From a virus: a DNA stretch of 27,668 nt. The DNA lies in the IMG/VR virus record IMGVR_UViG_3300030117_000895, positions 1-27,668 of that record; one strand, 5' to 3'. The position numbers were made by a program, and so were the translations under genes. Numbering within the stretch: position 1 is the stretch's first letter; each line of letters begins with the position of its first letter. This document shows positions 14,914 through 22,682 of the stretch, one piece after another. The notes under the pieces were generated by a model, which did not search any database, was not told where the DNA came from, and saw only the letters and a program-made list of their open reading frames with translations.

Positions 14914-15387
14914 ATGAATAATAACAATATGATAGTAGATATGCAATCACCTACACCACTAGACGAGTACAGGTATAGTACTAAAGGTGTAGTAGATATA
15001 TTTATCTCTAAAAAAGATAGTAGCAGTAGTTATTCTTTAGAGTTACGTGACAAATCTCTAGCTAAACCTGTTCTATTAGATAGTTGTATTAACTCCATGC
15101 TTAACGTATGGAAGCTAATAGAAATATTCAGAGCAGATGCTTATAAGAGTAATAAAATAGTAAACGTACACGATATGAACAACAATGCTACCTATAAGAA
15201 AATATCTATTGCTACAACTCTAAAACAAGAAGAGATAGAAGAAGCAGTAGAACGTCAAGCCAAACTAGTTATTAGCACTCGTAGAAGGATGGGTAATACA
15301 CCTTATTACAGTAGAAGAACTAAAAAAGTAGATATGAGAGCACAAGACAGAACTAGGTATGCTAGTAGCAGTAGTAGAGGGGTGTAA
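14914..15387 (+). CDS. Hypothetical protein with basic C-terminus, 157 aa
   Basis: The N-terminal half is mixed alpha/beta (GVVDIFISKKDSSSSYSLEL). The C-terminal part is strongly basic and Ser/Arg-rich (STRRRMGNTPYYSRRTKKVD, ending YASSSSRGV), which suggests contact with nucleic acid. No recognised family. About 130 bases with a stem-loop separate it from the gene before. There is no strong Shine-Dalgarno; TAGTAGG lies 12 bases before the ATG. Confidence 0.65.
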   Translation: MNNNNMIVDMQSPTPLDEYRYSTKGVVDIFISKKDSSSSYSLELRDKSLAKPVLLDSCINSMLNVWKLIEIFRADAYKSNKIVNVHDMNNNATYKKISIATTLKQEEIEEAVERQAKLVISTRRRMGNTPYYSRRTKKVDMRAQDRTRYASSSSRGV

Positions 15388-15388
15388 A

Positions 15389-15556
15389 ATGAGTAGAAAA
15401 TTTATTGAATTTCAACCTAGATTAAGTAGTTGGTTTATGCCTAGATATTGGTTTACTAATATAGAATGGCTAGAGAGAAGAATTATTATTAATATATTTA
15501 ATACAAGAATAAAAATTAGATTTACTAACATGAAACATATAAAGGTAAATAGATGA
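15389..15556 (+). CDS. Small basic protein, 55 aa
   Basis: I start this gene at the ATG at 15389, which follows AGAGGGGTG and comes one base after the preceding stop. It is Arg- and aromatic-rich (RLSSWFMPRYWFTNIEWLER) with a final basic strand. A membrane-surface or nucleic-acid-binding role is possible. No family recognised. It overlaps the next start (ATGA). Confidence 0.55.
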   Translation: MSRKFIEFQPRLSSWFMPRYWFTNIEWLERRIIINIFNTRIKIRFTNMKHIKVNR

Positions 15557-15681
15557 AACATTATAGCAAACTAGATAAATTTATGGATTATGTAATAGAT
15601 AAAATAGAATGTGTAGGTGAATTTTTATCTATATTCGCTATTATCTACCTAATCTTACAACTACTAAGAGTGTGGGTATAG
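15553..15681 (+). CDS. 42-aa single-pass membrane protein
   Basis: The frame begins MKHYSKLDKFMDYVIDKIE and ends in a clear hydrophobic helix (about residues 21-42, FLSIFAIIYLILQLL). Its start overlaps the preceding stop (ATGA). The charged N-terminal helix would lie in the cytoplasm. Function unknown; small phage membrane proteins of this type can act in lysis or superinfection exclusion. Confidence 0.55.
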   Translation: MKHYSKLDKFMDYVIDKIECVGEFLSIFAIIYLILQLLRVWV

Positions 15682-15683
15682 AT

Positions 15684-15896
15684 ATGTGTAATAGATGCGA
15701 TAATTACAGAGGTAGATGGTATATAGCCTACTATCTAAAAGGAGAATATGGAGAAATATATAATTATAGACCTACTAATTTTGAAGGTGGTAAAGAAGTA
15801 TTAGTAGATGGTGGAATCTTATCTATGAATAAAAGTAGAAAAGATATGTTAGAGTTTGATGAGTATAAAGGTAAAGTTTATAGAAGGATAGGTTAA
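15684..15896 (+). CDS. Small CxxC protein, 70 aa
   Basis: It starts MCNRCDNYRGRWYIAYYL, with one CxxC pair at residues 2 and 5, then a Tyr/Gly-rich beta segment and a basic tail. I prefer the ATG at 15684, three bases after the preceding stop, to the upstream in-frame GTG at 15672. Not recognised. Confidence 0.55.
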   Translation: MCNRCDNYRGRWYIAYYLKGEYGEIYNYRPTNFEGGKEVLVDGGILSMNKSRKDMLEFDEYKGKVYRRIG

Positions 15897-15899
15897 TAG

Positions 15900-16319
15900 A
15901 TGCAGACATTTCTACCACATAAAGATTTCTCTATCTCTGCTAGTATACTAGACTATCGCAGACTAGGTAAGCAGAGAGTAGAAGCATTACAAATATACAA
16001 TGCATTAGTAGGTAATCCTACCTTACAAGGTAGAACCTACAAAGGTTGGTTAAGACATCCTGCCGTTCTAATGTGGGATGGTTATGTAGAAGCGTTGTTA
16101 CTCTATAAAAACAAAATGATAGAAGAATGGATACTAAGAGGATACAATAATAGTATGGAGTTAGTAGGTTTGCCAGATTCTATAGAGATGCCTCCTTGGT
16201 TAGGTGATGATAGAGTACACGCTTCTCATAGAAGCAACTTACTACGTAAAGACTTCAACTATTACTCTAAGTATAATTGGAAAGAACCAATAGATATGGA
16301 GTACTATTGGGCAGTCTAG
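15900..16319 (+). CDS. Endonuclease V/pyrimidine-dimer glycosylase-like protein (MSMEG_6728 type), 139 aa
   Basis: The opening MQTFLPHKDFSISASILDYR, followed by RLGKQRVEALQIYNAL (21-36), RHPAVLMWDGYVEALL (52-67), LPPW-like MPPWLGDDRVHASHRSNLLR (97-116) and KDFNYYS, matches the bacterial MSMEG_6728 family as I remember it. That family is related to T4 DenV, the pyrimidine-dimer DNA glycosylase. Length is that of DenV. A role in repair of UV-damaged phage DNA follows from the family, although activity of this branch is little tested. The start is four bases after the preceding stop. Confidence 0.75.
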   Translation: MQTFLPHKDFSISASILDYRRLGKQRVEALQIYNALVGNPTLQGRTYKGWLRHPAVLMWDGYVEALLLYKNKMIEEWILRGYNNSMELVGLPDSIEMPPWLGDDRVHASHRSNLLRKDFNYYSKYNWKEPIDMEYYWAV

Positions 16320-16353
16320 TAAATTTAACAATAACAACAAGATAGGAGAGAGT

Positions 16354-16500
16354 ATGCAAGAGATACTTAAACATCTACTTGGCTCTTGTGGAGAAAGTCA
16401 CGTTAGTCTACTAACGATTTTCTCTAGTGGGATTGTATTTCTATATAGAGATTATATAGTAGCAATACTAAAGGAGATAAGAGATGTTCTATTCAAATGA
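16354..16500 (+). CDS. 48-aa small membrane-associated protein
   Basis: The frame begins MQEILKHLLGSCGESHVSLL and holds a hydrophobic segment (about 17-31, VSLLTIFSSGIVFLY) followed by a charged helix. GATAGGAGAGAG lies just before the start. It fills the gap between the glycosylase and the first ligase gene, and its last codons overlap that gene by 17 bases. Unrecognised. Confidence 0.5.
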   Translation: MQEILKHLLGSCGESHVSLLTIFSSGIVFLYRDYIVAILKEIRDVLFK

Positions 16501-18298
16501 AGTAGTATTAATGAAAACACATTCTTGTAGATATGTAGATTCTACTAACATAAGGGATTTAGATTTATCTATTGATGGCGTACTACATAAGGATAATGCT
16601 GTATTAGGTAGTGAGTTCAAAAGCGTCAAGTCTCGTATATTTAAAATAGTAGATGTATATTACCATACAGAACGAGAACTATCTATTACACGTAATCCTA
16701 CATCTATTATAATACAAGGTAAGTATGACCCTAATGTAAAATTAATATGTAGAGCAAGTGACCTATTATATATGCACGAGAATATAGCAACTGTTAAATA
16801 TAATAGTTTGTATGCTACGTATGATATTTACACGTTAGGAGCATCTAAAACAGAAGATAGCTACTATGATATTGCTGATATGTACTCATATATTAGATAC
16901 AATAATGATGAACAGATACATAAAATAGTACAAAAAATATATGCAAGTGACAAGTTTGTAGATAGCTCAGATGTTAGGTTACATAGTAATAGTTCTTATT
17001 ATAAATCTATATATAGTATAAATCTTGGTATTATAATACGTCAAATAGCTAATAATAATAATAGAATATTAGAGTATATTCATTGTAGAAAATGTCTAAA
17101 TGACACTCTCAAGTATAGAGAATTTCCTAACTATGGAGATTTATGTAGATGGTGTTATGAGAACTCATTAATAGAATGTGATGTATGTGGATGTGAGTCA
17201 AAGCTAGATAAAGTAAAAACTAAAGAATCCCTTAGAATCAATAGAAATTTACAGCTAGAAAGTGTTTTTATAGATAGCGAAGTTGATGTATGTTGCCATG
17301 AATGTATAGAATCATTTCATATATCTTGCACTAAATGTAAGAAAATAGATTACATAGATTTTGAATTAGTACGAAACTCTGAGTTTAAGTCACAAACTTT
17401 TAGAGATTTTCAACATAATAACAAAGAATACTCTCGTATATTTAGTAGTATTTACTGCAATAACTGTGCAACATCTAGATTATCAAACTATCTAGATAAT
17501 CCTTTTAGAGGTAGAGATTTACCTAGATTGTTTGCATCTAAAAGTGAATTTAATAGATTTGTAGGTATAGAAAGTGAAGTTATTACTCATTATGACAGTG
17601 CAGGTAACTATTCAGAAGAAGCTGATGTACCTATAAATTTTGAAGTAGTAAATGATGGCTCACTAAATGAAGGTGGAGTAGAATTTAGAACTAATAGACC
17701 AATTATTGGAAAAACTGTATTATCTGCATTAGATAACCTAGAAAAAGTACATAGAGTCTACGACAATTACACAGATAGTAGTTGTGGTGTACATATACAT
17801 ATGAACGCAAGAGACTTTGCGTTTGTAGAAATAAAATCTCTATTAATGATTATGACAAAAATACAACCATTACTATACCTATCTCTACCAAGTAATAGAG
17901 GTGAGGATTATTGCAGGCAATTAGAATGGAGTATGGAAGAATTAAGAGGTATAAAAAACTTACCTCAATTAGTTACTAGCTATTACAACTTACAAGACTC
18001 TATATTTTCAGATGATAAATACAACGAAGCTAGATATACAGGTACTAATATACACGCTAGATTTCTACTAGGTTCAATAGAGTTTAGATACCATGAGGGT
18101 ACTACTAACTCTACTAAAATAGTAGAATGGATAAGATTTCTAAATAAGATAATGAAACAATCTATTAATCTACATAGTAATAATAGATTATATAGAAAAA
18201 TCATTAATAACAAAACTCACGCTATGGATGTAGTAAGAGAAATTACTGGTATTAGTGGTGTTGAGTACTTAGAAAACAGAATAAATAACAACGAATAG
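16484..18298 (+). CDS. Amidoligase_2 family COOH-NH2 ligase with Cys-rich modules, 604 aa
   Basis: Residues about 355-560 are a glutamine-synthetase-like amidoligase: FVGIESEV (G361-E363), INFEVVNDGSLNEGGVEF, SSCGVHIHM (C434, H437, H439), NIHARFLLGSIEFRYHEG (E533, R535) and KIVEWIRFLNKIM. These motifs form the ATP/metal site of enzymes that join a carboxyl to an amine. Residues 200-345 hold several CxxC pairs (HCRKC at 201/204, LCRWC, ECDVCG, VCCHEC, SCTKCKK, YCNNC), probably zinc-binding treble clefs. Residues 1-200 are unrecognised. AAGGAG stands before the ATG. It is followed closely by an amidotransferase gene and a second ligase, so the three probably act together. Confidence 0.85.
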   Translation: MFYSNEVVLMKTHSCRYVDSTNIRDLDLSIDGVLHKDNAVLGSEFKSVKSRIFKIVDVYYHTERELSITRNPTSIIIQGKYDPNVKLICRASDLLYMHENIATVKYNSLYATYDIYTLGASKTEDSYYDIADMYSYIRYNNDEQIHKIVQKIYASDKFVDSSDVRLHSNSSYYKSIYSINLGIIIRQIANNNNRILEYIHCRKCLNDTLKYREFPNYGDLCRWCYENSLIECDVCGCESKLDKVKTKESLRINRNLQLESVFIDSEVDVCCHECIESFHISCTKCKKIDYIDFELVRNSEFKSQTFRDFQHNNKEYSRIFSSIYCNNCATSRLSNYLDNPFRGRDLPRLFASKSEFNRFVGIESEVITHYDSAGNYSEEADVPINFEVVNDGSLNEGGVEFRTNRPIIGKTVLSALDNLEKVHRVYDNYTDSSCGVHIHMNARDFAFVEIKSLLMIMTKIQPLLYLSLPSNRGEDYCRQLEWSMEELRGIKNLPQLVTSYYNLQDSIFSDDKYNEARYTGTNIHARFLLGSIEFRYHEGTTNSTKIVEWIRFLNKIMKQSINLHSNNRLYRKIINNKTHAMDVVREITGISGVEYLENRINNNE

Positions 18299-18314
18299 AA
18301 AAGGAGAAAATAGA

Positions 18315-19355
18315 ATGTGTGGTATCTTTGGTTTTGCCAAGACTAATGGCAGACAATCAGACAACCAACTAGATATTCTTAAGAGAGTTTTTACAGAACT
18401 AACAGACGAATCTTCTATCAGAGGTACTGATAGTACAGGTTTTTCTATTATGGATGACACTAATAGATTTACCTACAAGACTCTGTTGGATTCTTCTGCT
18501 CTCGTAGATACAGATAGTTGGAACACAGAGATTCTTGATAGAATCACAAGAGATACTACTATTGTTATGGGACACGTTAGATTAGCTACACAAGGTTCTA
18601 TAAAAGTGCAGAACGCTCACCCATTTAATATAGGTAGAGTAACAGGTGCACACAATGGTATTATCTACAATTACAATCAAGTAGCAAAACAACTAGGTAA
18701 AGACATACCTGACGTAGATTCTCAAGTACTGTTTCAATCTCTTAATAAAAATAGTAAAGCTAATGCTTTTAAAGAAATAGATGGAGACTTTGCTATTACT
18801 TGGGTTAAGGATAGTAACAAGCAAATACATCTAGCTAGAGAATCTGGTAGACCTATGGTAGTTGCCTATTGGAAGAAGGCTAGGACATTGTTATGGGCAT
18901 CTACTAAAAATATATTACTAGATGCTATGACTAGAGCAGGCTTAGTCCTACCTATTAAGAAGATAAAAGAGGATTATGTATTTACTTACGATGTAGATAA
19001 CTTTGATAAAAGTCCTAATAGGACTCAAGAGAAGTTTGAGACCATAAGCCAATACGATAATTACAGTAGAAGATACTATGGTCATGGAAATACTGCTTGG
19101 GGTGGATACCACTACTACGGTTTTGGTAATGGTAACAATGGCTATGCTTCTAGTCCAGCTACATCTATGATAACAGATGGTAGTTCTTCTAATCCTCAGA
19201 AGAAGGTAGAGATGTGTGACTACTGCTATGAATGGATAGATGTAGATGAGATATGGACAGATGCAAGTAGTAAAAAGGTGTGTTTTGATTGTGAGTATTT
19301 CCCTAGTGCTTATGATAGTAAGGAGGTGGATAATGAAGATTCCTGCCCCTTCTAA
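18315..19355 (+). CDS. Class II glutamine amidotransferase with C-terminal zinc module, 346 aa
   Basis: MCGIFGFA puts the catalytic Cys at position 2, exposed after Met removal. Further class II (Ntn) motifs are RGTDSTG (36-42), GHVRLATQGS (86-95), NAHPF (100-104), HNGIIYNY (113-120), D135 and GDFAITW (157-163). The domain would release ammonia from glutamine. After residue 250 a Tyr/Gly/Asn-rich linker leads to a zinc knuckle pair (C301/C304, C323/C326). No synthetase domain is fused, so ammonia must go to a partner, most simply one of the adjacent amidoligases. The start has AAAAGGAG. Pfam describes this pairing for Amidoligase_2. Confidence 0.9.
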   Translation: MCGIFGFAKTNGRQSDNQLDILKRVFTELTDESSIRGTDSTGFSIMDDTNRFTYKTLLDSSALVDTDSWNTEILDRITRDTTIVMGHVRLATQGSIKVQNAHPFNIGRVTGAHNGIIYNYNQVAKQLGKDIPDVDSQVLFQSLNKNSKANAFKEIDGDFAITWVKDSNKQIHLARESGRPMVVAYWKKARTLLWASTKNILLDAMTRAGLVLPIKKIKEDYVFTYDVDNFDKSPNRTQEKFETISQYDNYSRRYYGHGNTAWGGYHYYGFGNGNNGYASSPATSMITDGSSSNPQKKVEMCDYCYEWIDVDEIWTDASSKKVCFDCEYFPSAYDSKEVDNEDSCPF

Positions 19356-19647
19356 AAAGGTAATACTAATAGGGTTTCCTAATCCTATTAAACTAAAGTC
19401 TAAGAAATACGTAATAAAGAAACTATACGAAAGAGCTAAAAAGAATCCGTTCCTAGCTAATAGTTCATACGAAGAATACTTAGAATTTCTACATAATCAA
19501 ATAAAAGAACTTGGTTCAATAGATGTAGATATGGAGTCAGAACAAGTAGAACATAAATTGTACGACGCTCTTAAAGAGATTAAATGGTTAAAGGTGGTGA
19601 ATGCTTTTGTAGTAGGTTTTATACAAGCTACAAATATAGGAGTCTGA
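19333..19647 (+). CDS. Hypothetical protein inside the amidoligase cassette, 104 aa
   Basis: I start it at the ATG at 19333, seven bases after AAGGAGG and 23 bases inside the amidotransferase gene. The protein is basic at the start (KKVILIGFPNPIKLKSKKYV) and helical afterwards (ERAKKNPFLANSSYEEYLEF), ending in a more hydrophobic helix (VVNAFVVGFIQATNIGV). It lies between the amidotransferase and the second ligase. It could be a substrate, carrier or subunit of the system, but nothing shows which. Unrecognised. Confidence 0.7.
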   Translation: MKIPAPSKKVILIGFPNPIKLKSKKYVIKKLYERAKKNPFLANSSYEEYLEFLHNQIKELGSIDVDMESEQVEHKLYDALKEIKWLKVVNAFVVGFIQATNIGV

Positions 19648-19648
19648 T

Positions 19649-20806
19649 ATGCCAGTAGAAAACCAAGCACAAAGAACACGAACTAGAGCAGATGTAGATA
19701 CTAGAGACTGTGAATGTTGTGGTGATAGCCACGCAGTAAGTAACTTTTCTACTATGCATAATGTATGTGAATGTTGTGTAGAAAACAACTACTCTACGTG
19801 TCAAGGTTGTAATGACCAAGTACATGATGACTACATATATTGGGCACATGATAATGCCTACTGTGAGCATTGTTTCTATGATTACTTTACCTATTGTGAT
19901 AGTTGTGGAGAAGCAACAGATAGAGAGGAAACTATATACGTAGATGACTATCCCTATTGCGAATGTTGTGTTCCAGATTCATCAGAGAATTTAGTAGAAC
20001 GTATTGAAAACAGTACACCTCCAAGTAATTCTATAAAATGCAGTACTTTTAATTACAAAGTTAAGAGGCTTGTTGGTATAGAAGCAGAGTGTGTCTATGA
20101 ATATTCAGATGAGTTTTGGACACCTACAAATTGGAATAACGTATCTGATGGTTCTATAAGCACAGATATAGAAGAGTACAGTACAACAGAGTTAGTATCA
20201 GTTCCTATGAGTGGAGATTTTATAGTAGATGCAGTAGATAATCTAATGGGTTGGAAAAAGATATTTAATGCAGATGTTAATAGAAGCTGTGGTTTGCACA
20301 TACATATAGACTCTACTGATATGTCAGCTAAAGAAGTAGCTAGAGTTGGAATGGTTTATAGTTATTTTCAAGAGATACTAAAATCTATGATGCCAAAATC
20401 TAGGCAAGGTTCTAATTGGTGTAAAGATTTTAATATGATGTTTGATGATTTAGTAGGTATTGATTCAGAAGAACAGTTGGTAAGTCTATATTATGAGTCT
20501 ATGGATTCATACCCATCAACAGATAAGTATAACGACGCTAGGTATAGTGGTCTTAACTTACATAGTAGATACTATCACGGCTCATTAGAATTTAGACTAC
20601 ACTCTGGAACTCTTAACAAAACTAAGATACTTAATTGGATTAGTATATGTAATACAATAGTAGAAAAAGGCATAGAACTAAGTAAGTTAACAAGAGAAAA
20701 TGCTTATAAATGGTTTGATGTTTCAGCAGAGCATAAAATAAAAGAAGTGTTTGGTAAGAAGTTGTCTATCTATATGAATAAAAGAGTAGCAAAGTTTATG
20801 CAATAA
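19649..20806 (+). CDS. Second Amidoligase_2 protein with LIM-like Cys clusters, 385 aa
   Basis: Residues 138-345 carry the ligase motifs: LVGIEAEC (G143-E145), TTELVSVPM (E181), SCGLHIHI (C214, H217, H219), DARYSGLNLHSRYYHG, SLEFRLHSG (E314, R316) and KILNWISICN. Residues 20-110 hold repeated Cys pairs (C21/C24, C40/C43, C51/C54, C72/C75, C83/C86, C104/C107), spaced like tandem zinc ribbons or LIM halves. The ligase core differs clearly from that of the 604-aa protein, so this is an old duplication with divergence, perhaps with different acceptor specificity. GGAG precedes the start; no terminator follows, but the next gene has its own promoter. Confidence 0.85.
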   Translation: MPVENQAQRTRTRADVDTRDCECCGDSHAVSNFSTMHNVCECCVENNYSTCQGCNDQVHDDYIYWAHDNAYCEHCFYDYFTYCDSCGEATDREETIYVDDYPYCECCVPDSSENLVERIENSTPPSNSIKCSTFNYKVKRLVGIEAECVYEYSDEFWTPTNWNNVSDGSISTDIEEYSTTELVSVPMSGDFIVDAVDNLMGWKKIFNADVNRSCGLHIHIDSTDMSAKEVARVGMVYSYFQEILKSMMPKSRQGSNWCKDFNMMFDDLVGIDSEEQLVSLYYESMDSYPSTDKYNDARYSGLNLHSRYYHGSLEFRLHSGTLNKTKILNWISICNTIVEKGIELSKLTRENAYKWFDVSAEHKIKEVFGKKLSIYMNKRVAKFMQ

Positions 20807-20833
20807 AAAAAGGAAAATAACATAAAAAAGTAC

Positions 20834-20863
20834 TTGCATTGTCAAAATGCAAATTAATAAATT
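20834..20863 (+). promoter_or_regulatory. Promoter for the recombination/replication operon
   Basis: TTGCAT (20834-20839), an 18-bp spacer and TAAATT (20858-20863), with an A-tract upstream, match the shared motif. It lies in the gap after the second ligase. The expected start near 20870 shows that an in-frame ATG at 20847 cannot be the normal start of the nuclease gene. Confidence 0.65.
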
Positions 20864-20888
20864 CAAACTAAGAGAATGGGAGAAAATT

Positions 20889-21770
20889 ATGCCTTTGAGA
20901 GGGTTTATAGATAGTAGTGGTGCTATTATTCCTATAAAAGAAATACAGAGAGGTAATGTAGATGTTAGTAGAATGGGAGTATCTCTTCCAACACTTCTAC
21001 ATATGTCAAAAGACAGACCTGCTGATAGGAAACCATCTACTACAGAATTACTAAATGGAACTTGTCAATCTTATCTACAAAGAACTGTTGACTACAGTAT
21101 ACATCCTGAAGATAATGCTTTTTCACTAGCTGGTACTCTACACCATCTAAAGCTAGAAGAATCATCAAGTCTATTAGATAGATTAAAGTCAGAGATAACA
21201 CTAGAAGCACACGGTATAACAGGTACAGTAGACTTATATGATTCAGATACAAAAACACTTGTAGATTACAAGTTCTCTGGCTCATACAAGATAGCTAAAT
21301 GTTTAGGGCTACAGTATTATTACAGCAAACATCCTACAGAAGTATATAAGAGAAGTGGTAGATGGGGTAAGAAGGGAACACCAAAGAGAGTAAAAGAGTT
21401 TTATAGAGATGAGAACACGGCAGACTTAGAAGATTGGTCTTGGCAGGTAAATTTCTACAGATACCTACTAGAGACAAACGGTTATGAGGTAGATAAAATG
21501 TTTGTACAAGCAACGGTTAGAGATGCAGGGTTACAAATAGCTAGAGAACGTGGTGTAGTAGGAAAGATATATATGATAGAAGTTCCCTATATAGATAATG
21601 AGCACTTACTTGATAAGTATATCACTAAAAGGAATGCTCTATTAATTGCATTAGTGAATAAAGAATTACCAGAAAAATGTACTGATGAAGAGACGTGGAA
21701 CGGTATGAAGTGTGAATCCTACTGTCCCGTAAGAGAAGTATGTCCATACAACAAACCAAAAGGAGATTAA
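20889..21770 (+). CDS. Cas4/RecB-like PD-(D/E)XK exonuclease with Fe-S cysteines, 293 aa
   Basis: The nuclease core has AGTLHHLKLE (H85), GITGTVDLYD (D115), LVDYKFSG (D127, K129) and WQVNFYRYL (Q186, Y190), the motif order of Cas4/AddB/RecB nucleases. Four Cys (C59 and C275, C279, C285 near the C-terminus) fit the iron-sulphur staple of this family. It would resect DNA ends to give single strands. The ATG at 20889 follows GGGAG. Downstream genes include a Rad52-type annealing protein and an SSB-like protein, so this is the exonuclease of a phage recombination module. Confidence 0.85.
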   Translation: MPLRGFIDSSGAIIPIKEIQRGNVDVSRMGVSLPTLLHMSKDRPADRKPSTTELLNGTCQSYLQRTVDYSIHPEDNAFSLAGTLHHLKLEESSSLLDRLKSEITLEAHGITGTVDLYDSDTKTLVDYKFSGSYKIAKCLGLQYYYSKHPTEVYKRSGRWGKKGTPKRVKEFYRDENTADLEDWSWQVNFYRYLLETNGYEVDKMFVQATVRDAGLQIARERGVVGKIYMIEVPYIDNEHLLDKYITKRNALLIALVNKELPEKCTDEETWNGMKCESYCPVREVCPYNKPKGD

Positions 21771-21772
21771 AG

Positions 21773-21985
21773 ATGTGGACAATAAAAGAAGAGAGAGATG
21801 GCACTACATGGTGGATGATAAGAGGTGGTGCTTTTTCTAACATAATAAATAACAAGTACCCTCATAGAATATGGGAAGATAAAGACGAAGCAGATAGATA
21901 CTGTGCTAATATGAATAGGAGGGCTAACAGAAACAGCAAAGTCATAGAGGTTAGGTATAAATATGGAAGCGAAGAGGAAGAGTAA
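21773..21985 (+). CDS. Small hypothetical protein, 70 aa
   Basis: It starts MWTIKEERDGTTWWMIRGG at the ATG at 21773, seven bases after AAGGAG and two after the nuclease stop. The Trp-rich beta start and a short helix (EDKDEADRYCANMNRRA) resemble a small phage accessory domain, but I cannot name it. It overlaps the next gene by 23 bases. Confidence 0.65.
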   Translation: MWTIKEERDGTTWWMIRGGAFSNIINNKYPHRIWEDKDEADRYCANMNRRANRNSKVIEVRYKYGSEEEE

Positions 21986-22172
21986 GGTAAGAGAACTAGA
22001 GTTTAGGCTAGAGCAAATAGAGATAGCAGTTATGAACTTAATGTTTGTAGTTGCACATCCAGAGAAAGAGCTATCTAACTTTAAACAACTTATGGAAAGA
22101 GCAGAGAAGATGAGTAAGAAGCAAGAAGAAATATTCTCTATGATGGTCAATGAAGAAGGGGCAGAAGCATGA
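21963..22172 (+). CDS. Coiled-coil protein, 69 aa
   Basis: Nearly all helical, with heptad-like charge pattern (KVRELEFRLEQIEIAVMNLM; MERAEKMSKKQEEIFSMMV). It may oligomerise or act as an adaptor in the recombination operon. Start and stop both overlap the neighbours. Unrecognised. Confidence 0.65.
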   Translation: MEAKRKSKVRELEFRLEQIEIAVMNLMFVVAHPEKELSNFKQLMERAEKMSKKQEEIFSMMVNEEGAEA

Positions 22173-22363
22173 TAGATGAAAACGACGTATTATTTGATAA
22201 CGTATATGATGAAGAGTGTGATAAGCTAGATTCTATATTACTAGAAGTAGCTAATGAACTTAAGGAAGATGGTGGCTATTCTAAAAACATGGTAGAGAAG
22301 ATAATAAATACTTGGTGTGAAGGTGCTGGTATAAGACTAATAGAGGAGTGGGATGAAGGCTAA
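22169..22363 (+). CDS. Small acidic protein, 64 aa
   Basis: Acidic, helical (MIDENDVLFDNVYDEECDKL; LEVANELKEDGGYSKNMVEK). The ATGA overlap with the gene before and an 11-base overlap with the gene after indicate coupled translation. No family recognised. Confidence 0.6.
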   Translation: MIDENDVLFDNVYDEECDKLDSILLEVANELKEDGGYSKNMVEKIINTWCEGAGIRLIEEWDEG

Positions 22364-22682
22364 AGAATATAAAAAGCTAAGAGATGAGTTCATACTAGAT
22401 ACATTTGTATTGTCTGATGTGAAACGAGTAGAATATACTGAAGGAAACCACAATGATAATGTACTATGGAACTTTGAAAGCATAGCTGATAAAGTAAACC
22501 TAACGCCTTTACAAGTTTTATCTGTCTACTATCAGAAACACAACTCTAGTATTAATAACTATTTTAAAGATGGTAAAGAATACTCAGAACCTATAGAAGG
22601 TAGAATACAAGACATGATAAACTATTTATTGTTAATGGTAGCTATGATACGTAAATATAAAAAGAGAGGTATAGATGAGTAA
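22353..22682 (+). CDS. Hypothetical helical protein, 109 aa
   Basis: GAGGAG precedes the ATG. The protein has a mixed, helical sequence with a likely helix-turn-helix-like middle (NFESIADKVNLTPLQVLSVY, residues about 35-54), so it may bind DNA, but I am not sure. A second half with hydrophobic residues (IQDMINYLLLMVAMIRKYKK) could be a packing helix. It lies just before the annealing protein. Confidence 0.65.
   Translation: MKAKEYKKLRDEFILDTFVLSDVKRVEYTEGNHNDNVLWNFESIADKVNLTPLQVLSVYYQKHNSSINNYFKDGKEYSEPIEGRIQDMINYLLLMVAMIRKYKKRGIDE

Noticed and set aside
20847-20888. Earlier ATG at 20847 as start of the Cas4-like nuclease
   Set aside because: It lies inside the promoter between the -35 and -10 boxes and lacks a ribosome site; the ATG at 20889 has GGGAG.
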